DNA of 64,000 nucleotides from Ceraceosorus guamensis (Eukaryota; Basidiomycota; Exobasidiomycetes; Ceraceosorales; Ceraceosoraceae): NCBI RefSeq assembly GCF_003144195.1, contig NW_020290077.1, positions 1 to 64,000 of the forward strand, read 5' to 3'. Shown piece by piece: positions 55,415 to 64,000 of this stretch (position 1 is its first letter; each line of letters starts with the position of its first letter). The notes under the pieces were generated by a model. It saw only the letters and a program-made list of their open reading frames with translations, ran no database searches and was not told where the DNA came from. The position numbers and the translations under genes were made by a program.

Positions 55415-57287
55415 CTATGGTCTTTCCACGACGTAGCCGGCAGAGACTTCGTGCATCCTATTGTTGTCATCCTCGAACTCCAATTGATATGGCTTGGCCA
55501 ACAGTTCCTGCGTCCTCGATTTGAGCTGAGAGGGGGGTGGTCGTCAAAGATCATGCGAGACCACGAGCAGCACACGTGCGGCTCACTGCGTGACACTCCT
55601 TCGCAGTCTTGACTCACCTTGGCTGGGTTCTGACGACCAGTCAGACCTGGTCCTCCACCCAAGACCTTGGCGCGGTAGAAGCATGAAGTGTCGGGATACA
55701 TGCCCATCACCCATTGACCTACTGCATAGTCTTGCGGTGGCAACGTAGCCACACTCTCTGGTAGCGGCACGATAGCTTTGAGCGTCGTGTTTACCGTGCT
55801 GTCGGTGCACAGGGCGTGAGCAGCTTCAACGTGTCAGAGACGCACTGTTTTCGTGCCAAAGAGCGCGAAAGCAACTTTGCTACTCACGGAGAGTTGCGAT
55901 CCTCTGCATCCTGCACGACGTATCGATTTCGATCGTTGTTGATGCATTCCATCACAACAGCCAGAATCCAAGTCTCTCCCTCTTCTTCAGTCTGGTTGTT
56001 GTTGTTGTTGTTGCTGCTGCTGCCCCCGCCGCCGCCGCCGCCCGTTCCGCCTTTTCCTGCGCCCGCGCCACCTTGCACACCAGACCCTTTGCCATTCGTT
56101 GGTCCGCGCTCCGAGCGAGATTTGGTCGGCTGCCTAAAGGCCACCCTGCGTCCTTTGGCCAGAGGCAATTGGGCGTGCAAAACCTCTCTGCGCGCTTTGG
56201 CAGGGTCGACGTATCCCCGTGGCGTTTGCCTGCTTTTGCTCGCGCTTGGCGTCGCGCTCACATTGGCACTCGATATCGACGTGTTGTGCGCGTCTCTTGC
56301 AGCAGAGCCGAGTGCGCTCGTCGAGCCGCTGACAAGATTGGACGATGATTCTGATGAGCGGACAGCGCTAGACGCGGCTGCTGAAGAAGTGGATGCCGAA
56401 CCGCTTGGGGCGGCATCAAGCGTAGCGCCAAACGCTCCTCCCCGGTTGTCGCTCTTGTCATGCGAGTGTTGCGAGGCGCGGCTTACGGGTGGGGGCGATT
56501 GCGCAGGAGCAGGTGTGAGCGAGGGGGACATTGAAACGCTGGAGAAGCGTCGCTTTTTGCGTCCCATGGCTTTGGCTGGTGGATCTAGGAGTGTTCGAAA
56601 AGGCGTCCGGATCAGCGTATACCAGCGCAACATGGAATCGAGATGGGGCGGGCGAGCACACACCATTCGCAGCGGTGGGACGCAGCGCGTTGAGCACAGA
56701 TAGCGTCTCTAGAATCTCATCGGCCAGTCTGTGTGGCGAGTGGGGTGGGAAGCAGTGTGAGCGGCTTGTTGGGGTTTCTGGGCAGGGCACACCACATTGT
56801 TTGCTCGCCGTATCTCGTCATCCACAGCTCGCAGAAGAGCTGCCTTGGAATCGGCGATTGCCGTTCTGGCGTCTTCCGCTTCATCGTCAGGTTCGCCCTC
56901 TTCCCCTTCATCCACATCCACATCCATGTTTCCGTGATCTGCAACACCATCCGCAGCGTCATTGTCCGTCTTGCGCAATCTTCCAGCTCGATCCAGCACG
57001 TCTTGCAGCGTGGCGCGATGTCGATTGAGATTTGCTTCGTGAGCCGACTTGGCGACGCGAGCTCGATCAAATTTGCGCAAAGTCGCCTTTACTGTATCCC
57101 ACGTGCGTCTCTCTTTTGTTTCACGAGGGCGCTCGCGCGTGTCAGCGAGCGAGCGCATGTCCTCAAGCTGTCATCTGACTTGCTGCTGCTACGTCGGCCC
57201 GCTCAGCGCGAAACGCGAGACCCGCAACGACTCACCTTCGGTGGACGACGCAGTGGCAGACCTGTCCTTGCGCGATCTAGCCGACAT
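55415..57287 (-). CDS. SGF29: SAGA-associated factor Sgf29 (tandem Tudor domain)
   Basis: Six exons: 57287-57236, 57112-56796, 56715-56664, 56584-55888, 55798-55618 and 55525-55415, about 469 aa. The N-terminal part is helical (TWDTVKATLRKFDRARVAKS and DEILETLSVLNALR split by an intron), the centre is Ser-rich with a Gly/Ser/Asn run, and the C-terminus is the SGF29 double Tudor domain: GETWILAVVMECINNDRNRY, VGQWVMGMYPDTSCFYRAKV and YQLEFEDDNNRMHEV. Sgf29 reads H3K4me2/3 and anchors the SAGA acetyltransferase to promoters. The intron between exons 2 and 3 has a weak donor (GTGGTG or GTGTGC) and a GAG acceptor, so that border may be off by a few codons. Confidence 0.8.
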
Positions 57288-58850
57288 GGGGAGCGAAGCG
57301 AAGCGTCGGGGCAGGGGAGAGGTGGTCGCAGAAGCTTGTCATACACGGATGGCAGGAATGTGAATGTGAATGTGCAGCGTCGATGAACAGAACAAAGTGC
57401 GCAAGTGCGATGTGCGACATGCAGAGAGAGAGAGAGAGATGAGGTGTGTGTGGATGTGGATGTATGTTGCGGAGATGGTAAGGACCAAGCAAAGCGCTGT
57501 TCGAGGCTGGTGGCAGCGGTCTGCTTCCGCAGTCAATTGCTGTGACGCTCCTCACTTGCCACTTGTCACTTGTCCTGACTCTTCAGAGCTGCGAGAGGTA
57601 GCAGTCAAGCAGCCTCTTGACAGGAAAGGACAGTGCGCTGTCGACCTCGGATCTGCGAGCATAGGCGCACAAAGGTGATCGATCAGTCACAGTCACAACA
57701 GTCTGAGTCTCACATTCGTGATTGCAGGATCGCAGGCGCTCGGAGAAAGCCGAGAAAGCCAAGAATCTGCAGACTACGTGCACTCCTGCACCTGCACCTG
57801 CACCTAATCCTCACAACCGAGGGACCCGAATGGAGGAGGTTGTCTCAAGTCGTGGATGCTCGGACCGGCGCTACGATATGAACCCCTTTAACGTGCGTGC
57901 TATCGGGACTCACCGAGCTGCTGTTGTTTGTCACCAGAAAGCCGAGCTCTAGTTGAAGTCTTGAGTCTTGAAGTATGAGCACTGATGTCAGGTAGCATCC
58001 GCATGCCCAACCTCGATAGCGTTCAAAAGCAAGGATGAGACCAACATCACGGATCGTATCCCATGTGCACGATGCTAAATCGTGAATCGTGAATCGTGAA
58101 TCGTGAATCGTGACTTTAAAGCCTCGACCTTACACCGCGGTCGGTGTATTCGACGCGCTTCCCCCGGCTGCATGCACGGCGCCCAGCCAGCATGCGCGCG
58201 GTGCATCACGTTGGGTCAGCCATCAGCGAGCGTGCGTGCTAGCTGCAGCAGCTGCACAAACGCGCGACCGACTGAACGACGGTCACGTGTGTCGGCCTAC
58301 ACGCGCCGCGTTCGAAAACGACCAGCAGGTGATCCCATCGATCGCGCCTATCGCGGCCACAGCAGGTGCGCTCCTTCATCCTCAGAGCTTAGCTGCAGCA
58401 CCTTCGAACCTTGATCTTTGACTCACACTCAACTGCTTCATCGGCTTCACCTGCCACTCGCCTCTCACGTCCGGTACAACGACGCCTCGCGCGACATCGC
58501 CATCACCTACCAAGCGCGTACCTGCGCCATCGCTTAGCACCTGCCAGAGACTCTCCCTTTACGCGCGCAGCTCGTCCGGCAGCGTCTAGACCAGAGCGCA
58601 AGTAGAGGCCCGCTATTGATCATCATTCATTTCAGGCGGCTTGGCACGTGTGCGCTTGATCGTGATACCGAGTCCGTGGCGCGTGACTACTGCGTCCACG
58701 ACTTTGTCTGCTCAGAGCGAGAGCGCGCGCAAGCCTTTGGAGCAATCTCACGACCTCATCTCATACGGTGCACCGACCAGAAGGAAATTGGGTCGCACAC
58801 GTGCAACATCAGCGCTGCACCTCACAAGTCATCGGCTCAACACGCACACC
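57288..58850. promoter_or_regulatory. Divergent region between Sgf29 and the low-complexity nuclear protein gene
   Basis: 1.6 kb with both promoters. It has a (GA)n tract at 57421-57439, CACCTGCACCTGCACCTG near 57788, and the AATCGTG heptamer array at 58078-58113. No gene supported; a 5' UTR with introns for the plus-strand gene is possible. Confidence 0.45.
58078..58113 (+). repeat. Tandem heptamer array (AATCGTG)5
   Basis: Five consecutive copies of AATCGTG: after the first, each is written GAATCGT in register. The same word occurs singly or doubly in several other intergenic regions here. Confidence 0.9.
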
Positions 58851-61633
58851 ATGCAATCTGGTTCGCCGTTTCAGCAATCGGCGGTACCACCTTCTAGCGG
58901 TGCTGCGTCGGGAGGTGGAAGCGGCTCACCTGCCTCTTCTTCTGCACCGCCGCCGCCACCTCCGCCCAGCAGCAGCCGAAAGCGCAAGCCGTCATCATCT
59001 CAGACCTCGCAGCTGAGAGCTCAAGAAGCGCAAATGTACGAGCAAGCCAGGGCTCAGCACATGCTCGCTGCTCAGCAAGCTCAAGCGCAGGCTCAGGCTC
59101 AAGCGGCCATGGGACACCCCGCTCACATGCACGGCCATCCTCTACACCAACCGTATCCAGGCCATTTCGGCGGCGCACCCAACACTCCCCAGCAACAGCA
59201 GCACGGGTACGCCGGTACAGCGACCGCAGGTCACAGCGGTTTTCCTATACAACAGGGCGGGCACGATCATCACGGCCAGTACAGCCAGCAGCAAACGGGT
59301 CACCCAGCCCAACAGCAGCAGCAGCAGCAGCAGACAAAGTACGCTGGGCAAGGCGCGATGCTGGGCAGTCAATCGCCAGCTCAACATTCTCAACCTCATC
59401 CCCACCTCAGTCAGCACCCCCACGCTCAAGTGGGTCAATCACCGCGAATGAATGGGCCCCATGCGCACCACCCGCAGCCTCCTTCTACGGCGGCGCCTCA
59501 AGGTGGAGCAGCGGGTCCATACGGTCCGCGAGGATCTCTCGCCGCAGGTCAAGGTGTGCATCCGCACCCTCACCACGCCCAGCAGCCACACATGCATCCT
59601 GCGCACGGTCAACCCCACGCCGTTCAGCCTCGAAATCCTTACCCTCAACCAAAGATTCCCTCAGAGATGGCTGTAGGTCTGGCATTGGAGGACGAGCACT
59701 CGGACTTTTTGCTCGATGAGCTGGACAGATTGTCGGCCAGGGACCTTGCCATGGCTAGGTACACCCGCAACCATTCCCTGCTCGGAGCCATCTTTGACGC
59801 TAGGCGCATCGGTGAGTGCGCGTTTGCCAGCGAGGCAGCATATATGCGCTCATTTGTAACGCTGACGATGATGATACGGCCTGCCGTGTGTCGAAAGAGG
59901 ACCTTCGTCCCTCGCCTTCGCCGTACGCTGTGCACTCCATCTCGGAATTGCAAGCCAAGCTGGAAAAGGAGACGGCTACTATTGCGCCATTGGAAGCTGC
60001 GCACCGAGCCCGGGTGCAAGAGTTCAAGACAGCAATCGACGCCAAGACAATCGCAGGTTCGCTCGGAGCAGAGGCCGAAGTCAAGCGACACAAGCAACGG
60101 GCGGCTTCGAGAGCGAATATGGATGTCGCGGAAGAGGCAGACGAGATGCAGGTTGATCCGAATCAGCCGTCTCAAGAAGAGGCCGAAGGGCCAGATTGGG
60201 CTCGCACCACGCGCGAGAGCCGGCACATACACTCGAATTACGTCAGGGCGCAAACACCAGAAGAGATTAGAAAATTGTTGCCCGCTCCGGCACCGAAGGA
60301 GGACCTGACGCCGAGAGCTCCGACTGTGCAGGAAGCTTCAGCCGCCGCTGCTGCTGCAGCGCCAGCGCATAGCCACGCACAAACACAGGCAAATCAGGGT
60401 CAGGTGCCGGCGCAAGAGCCTTCCGGCAAGGACACGTCTCTGGACGCAGCTCCTCAGGGCGTGAAGATGACTGACGAGACAGTTCAAAGCGCTGCAGGAG
60501 CGGTGCAAGCTCCAGGCACGGAATCCGCACCTGCGTCTGCAGCTGCTTCCGCCCCTGTTCAGATTCGGGACGCTGTCTCGACAGAAGAGCGCAATGGAGA
60601 AGCCCAAGATGACGGCGACGGTGATGGTGATGCAGATGCGGATGCAGATGCAGAGGATGAAGACGCGGGCGTGCTTGATACTGCAGGGGCCGAACAGGCC
60701 TCTGGAGAGAGCGCACCGATCGGACTGCCACCAGCACCTCCCAACGAGGCCCTACCCACTGTGGCCGCTCTTCCCGTTGACGCTTCGGCACAAGAGTCAG
60801 AGCCTACCGAATCGCTCAGTGTTGTCGCGCCTGCCCCTGTTGCGCTTGCCAATGAGCCGGTCGCAGGCAAGAACGACGCGAGCACTGGAGCACCCTCAAC
60901 GTCTGCGTCCGTTGAAGTCCCTGCACCACCTCCGGCTGCTGACCAAGCAACAAGCGCTCCCTCCGCTTCGTTAAGTCAGGTCGACGCTTCAGCGACAGAT
61001 TCAATTGCTGACGTCGACACGTCTCTGCCCGAGCAGCGTCAAAGTCTGGCCCCAGATGCCATCGTTCCCCTGACATCAAGTGTCGACGAGCACGCGGTAG
61101 CCGCGTCCGAGATTATCGCGCCTGCTTCATCTCTTACCTCTTTGCCGGACGCTTCTGCTGCGTCAAGCTCCGGTATATCGAGCGAGATCGATCAATCGAT
61201 GGTCCCAAGTGCGGGACTGCTTGCGCCCACGGAGGATGCACTACAGAATGCGTCTGGTGATCAAACGGTGCAGGCAATGTCGACATCTTCGCCCGGCACG
61301 CTGCAGGCAGGAGCGCCGAGTAGTCCATCAAATGATTCAAATGCACAAGCATCGGTCCAAGGAGCTTCAGTGCACCCCATAGCAGGCGCCAAGGGAGCGG
61401 AGGGAGAGGCAGCAGCGACCTTGAGCGCCTCAGGCCTCGCTTCAGCCGACGAAGGGGTACGAGGCGGGGCAGGGAAGGAAACGACTACGGAAGCTGAATT
61501 GGCACAAGCTCATGCCAAGGGAGTCCCGGACCCCCAAGCTTCGAGGGAGGCTGGAGAAGCCGATGCGCCCATGGTACCAGTGCAAGCCGAGGGCGAGCAG
61601 CAGAATGTCGACGGAGCGCCCACGGCATCATGA
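58851..61633 (+). CDS. Low-complexity nuclear protein, possible SWI/SNF (BAF57/SMARCE1-like) subunit
   Basis: Two exons, 58851-59811 and 59898-61633, about 898 aa. The first 260 residues are Gln/His/Pro/Ala-rich. A conserved-looking core spans the intron: HSDFLLDELDRLSARDLAMA, then RYTRNHSLLGAIFDARRI, then a coiled coil (ISELQAKLEKETATIAPLEA). This resembles the segment after the HMG box in SMARCE1 (RxxRNHxLxxEIxS followed by a coiled coil), but no HMG box is present. The C-terminal 500 residues are an Ala/Ser/Glu-rich disordered region. The ATG at 58851 was chosen because the longer upstream frame lacks an ATG. The chromatin role is a weak inference. Confidence 0.6.
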
Positions 61634-61843
61634 TCAATCGAACTCAATCGGGCCTGCAAGGAACGGTGACAGGACTGCAGTCGCAGCCCCGAGGCTTTTT
61701 CTAGAGACGCCCATGTATTTTGAAATGCATACATACGACGCCGATGCTCAGCGGCCGCTACAATAGCGTGCGAACAAATCACTTTTTTGCGAGAACACAG
61801 CAAAACGACATGTATCGCGTGCCTGATTCGACCTCGTGACATG
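61634..61843. other. Convergent 3' spacer
   Basis: 210 bp between the 3' ends of the low-complexity protein gene (+) and the xylulokinase gene (-); presumably both 3' UTRs. Confidence 0.5.
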
Positions 61844-62503
61844 CTAGACCCTTGCCGCATCACTCTGCGCCCTGCGTTCCAACTCGATCCACGTGTCGAG
61901 CGTCTTGGCGTACACCTTTGTCCATTTGGGATCAGGTTGCGCAACTAGGCTAGCTCCATGTTGTTCGTCTCGCGCATTCGCTGCGCCGCCTCCACTGCCC
62001 AGGACGACGCCCCTCCTGACTCGGCTGACAAACTTTTCGAAAGGTTCCCTCGCCGCATCTTTGTCGGCTGCCGCTGCAGCTGCAGCTGTATCGGAAGAGG
62101 AGGCGGCGGCGGCGGTGTGCCTGCTGAGCGCCCAAGCTGCCTTGTAAGCTGCGCCGACCGAACAGGCGTTTCCCCGTGTTTGCGCAAGGTACACTTTGCA
62201 GCCCATCACGTCGGCCACGAGCTGTTGGATTGCCGGATTGTTGGAGGCGCCTCCCACCAGATAGACGGCGTCCAATGTCAAGTCGGACTGGGCGGCGTCG
62301 TTGTTGGATGAGGTGGAGGAGGAGAGGTATTGACGTACTCGATGACGGTAGGACATGAATTGAGATTCTAGAATGTTCAGCGCGTCCGAATCGGACCATG
62401 CTTGCTTCTGTTGTAGGTAATGGGACGAAGAGCCGTGCAATTCGTACCTGACCGTTCCGCGAGCGCCGGGTGGCTGTAAGCGGCGGGGAGCGGGGGGGCG
62501 GGG

Positions 62504-62537
<34 letters not shown>

Positions 62538-63847
62538 AGTTTGAGAATGGGGTTTTGGGCCAACAAAGTCAGAAGGCTGGGATCGATGCGAAGCTAGCAA
62601 AAGCGAGGGAGACGAAGATCGAAACTCACGATGATTTCTTGCCTCAACCAGTAGAATGCCGCTCGGCGCGGCAAGCCCAATCCGGCGGATCTTGCGTCAA
62701 AGACGCTCTTGTTGAAGTGATCCCAATCAGGCGGCTTAAGCGTATCTCTGATCGCTTGTCTCGCTAGACTTCCATCTGGAGGAAGAAGCGGGGGAGCGTT
62801 GCATAGGCGGCGATTCCCTCGGTCAGCGGTCAGCGCGGCAGACTGTACGAATGCAACAGGCACTCACTCTTGTAGCACAGCATGCTCATGTACCTCAGTT
62901 CCGCAGTATCGGTCTCGCGCAGGGCTGGATGGACAAACGTGTGACCATAGACTTTTGGATTGTAAGTGTCCGAGGAGAGGAGGACAGTGTCGGACGTGCC
63001 GAGGGAGAGGACTGCCTGCTTGGGCGGCACTGCATCGAGCCAGCCGAGGAATCCAAGGGAAAGCGATGGAGGGATGAAGTTGAGCCCCGTCATATTTCGC
63101 GAGGCGCGGGCGGGGGCGAGGCGCACACGTAGCCGACGACGCAAACTCACACGCGAACGATAGGAATGTCGCGGGATTGTCGCCAGTGCCGGGGCAGACG
63201 ATGCATTCGCTGTCGAAGCCGTAGCGCTGCACGAACCATTTACCGATCTTTCCAATCACTCTTCCGGCGTCGCACTCTACCTCTCCCAGCATTCCCTCTA
63301 GCCGTTTCGCCTCTTCTTGAGAGCCGGCCACCTCTTGCAGTAGCGCAACGTTCCAATGCCTCTTTGCAGCAGCAGCGACACTGCATCCTTCGTCGTCGTC
63401 GTCGACATTGCGATGAGACAATTGCCAGAGATTCGTGCCGCAAGCATCCGACTCGTCTATGCCTTGATGCGTCTGCGTCAAGAGCGTGCTCAGCGCCGAG
63501 CTGACCAATCCGATGCGATGCGTGCCCTTCCACGCTTCCGCATCTCGCTGTCTAAACTTCATGATCTGCTCGCCAGAGAATCGCGTGTGCGCCGCTGATC
63601 CCGTCAATCTCGTCAGCGCTTCGTCTCCCGCTTCTTCCGTGTACTCTGTGTCGAGGCCTGCTGCACGTGCTTGACGGAAGGCGCATCGCCGAAAAGAGTC
63701 GCATTGGGATGTGGTCGAGGCATCTTGCCAATTGGGAACGATGGATCGCGAGAATGCGCCTTGCAATTGAGAAGAGATGGTGCGTGAGGCGTCGAGCCGG
63801 GCCAGCAGATCCGTGGATGCATCAGACCAATACACGGTGGCGTGTTG
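61844..63847 (-). CDS. Xylulokinase (FGGY carbohydrate kinase), 5' end missing
   Basis: Four exons are clear: 63847-63151, 63029-62868, 62775-62630 and 62473-61844, giving 544 residues; the N-terminal exon(s) lie upstream, at or beyond the right edge. The first visible exon opens QHATVYWSDAST, the fungal/animal xylulokinase QQH-x-VYWS motif. FSGEQIMKF, GFDSECIVCPGTGDNPATF, AVLSLGTSDTVLLS, MLCYKNGSLARQAI and the FGGY-2 signature VYLVGGASNNPAIQQL follow in order. The enzyme phosphorylates D-xylulose with ATP in the cytosol, feeding pentoses to the pentose phosphate pathway, and is needed for growth on plant-derived xylose. Ala-rich insertions extend the C-terminal domain. The last intron holds a 30-nt C run (G run on the plus strand). 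Confidence 0.88.
62507..62536 (+). repeat. 30-nt G homopolymer in xylulokinase intron
   Basis: The run lies in the last intron. On the transcript it is a long C tract 30-60 nt before the acceptor CTTACAG and may act as part of an extended pyrimidine tract. Confidence 0.85.
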
Positions 63848-64000
63848 CTATATATGTGATGACGTTGCGCGTGCGCGTGCGCGTACGCGTGGGCCGCAGC
63901 AGCATAGCAGCAGCAGGTACACAGCATAGATGATGTTCCAGATCAGCATTCACGATTACAAGCCAAGCCACTCGTCACTGCGGCGGCTCGTCTGAGCAAG
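63848..64000 (-). other. Xylulokinase intron and unresolved upstream exon
   Basis: The acceptor TATATAG lies at 63848-63854. The region contains a GCGTGC/GCGCAC alternating tract (63866-63888). A donor for the preceding exon could not be fixed (candidates GTAATC near 63959 or GTGACG near 63977), so the 5' part is left open. Confidence 0.4.

Noticed and set aside
58641-58850. 70-codon N-terminal extension of the low-complexity nuclear protein
   Set aside because: There is no ATG upstream in this frame; the first in-frame ATG is at 58851.
1-64000. Transposons, retroelements, CRISPR arrays, tRNA or rRNA genes
   Set aside because: No reverse transcriptase, integrase or transposase motifs, terminal repeats, spaced direct repeats or cloverleaf-like sequences with the conserved B box were seen on either strand by eye.

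Overview
This window is a piece of a fungal nuclear genome. Nearly every gene is cut by short introns (about 50-170 nt) with GTGAGT-type donors and CAG/TAG acceptors, and the gene set (Cwf19, Drs2 flippase, WDR59/GATOR2, Nab2, Sgf29, Reb1-like Myb, COA8, GABA-type permease) is eukaryotic and fungal. Intron density, GC-rich low-complexity proteins and the small secreted proteins suggest a basidiomycete, most likely a smut-related Ustilaginomycotina; that placement is inference. I saw no rRNA, tRNA, CRISPR array, transposase or retroelement.

Layout: 1-390 is the 3' end of a mitochondrial ribosomal protein uL11 gene. 658-6417 holds a flavin monooxygenase (-) and a Cwf19 splicing factor (+) that diverge. 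6418-10325 is gene-poor. 10326-12714 is a secreted GMC oxidoreductase, followed by 2.7 kb of simple-repeat-rich DNA. 15462-22233 carries an F-box protein (+), a TauD/TfdA dioxygenase (-) and a COA8-like protein (+). 22523-32596 has two large minus-strand genes: WDR59/Mtc5 and a Drs2 P4-ATPase. 34373-44075 has a putative three-domain RNA-modification protein (pseudouridine synthase + THUMP + methyltransferase), a Reb1/TTF1-like Myb protein (-) and a Nab2-like CCCH zinc-finger protein. 44076-51600 is a gene-sparse stretch with four small secreted-protein genes, all on the plus strand. 51607-63847 holds an amino-acid/GABA-type permease (-), the SAGA subunit Sgf29 (-), a low-complexity nuclear protein (+) and the 3' part of a xylulokinase gene (-).

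The most interesting part is the 45-50.4 kb cluster. Four two-exon genes share one architecture: signal peptide in exon 1, a phase-0 intron, then within about 6-8 residues of exon 2 a dibasic site (KR or RR), then a short cysteine-bearing mature peptide. Three share C-x(6-7)-G-[VL]-G-P-A-x(5-9)-C, and two of these have identical spacing (C-x6-GVGPAV-x8-C); the fourth has a relaxed version plus a ladder of six cysteines. I read this as a tandemly duplicated family of secreted, Kex2-processed peptides (candidate effectors or signalling peptides) that I do not recognise. The second notable point is the open frame joining the pseudouridine synthase to the THUMP methyltransferase.

All exon boundaries were derived by hand from splice consensus, phase and remembered family similarity; no transcript evidence or database search was available.
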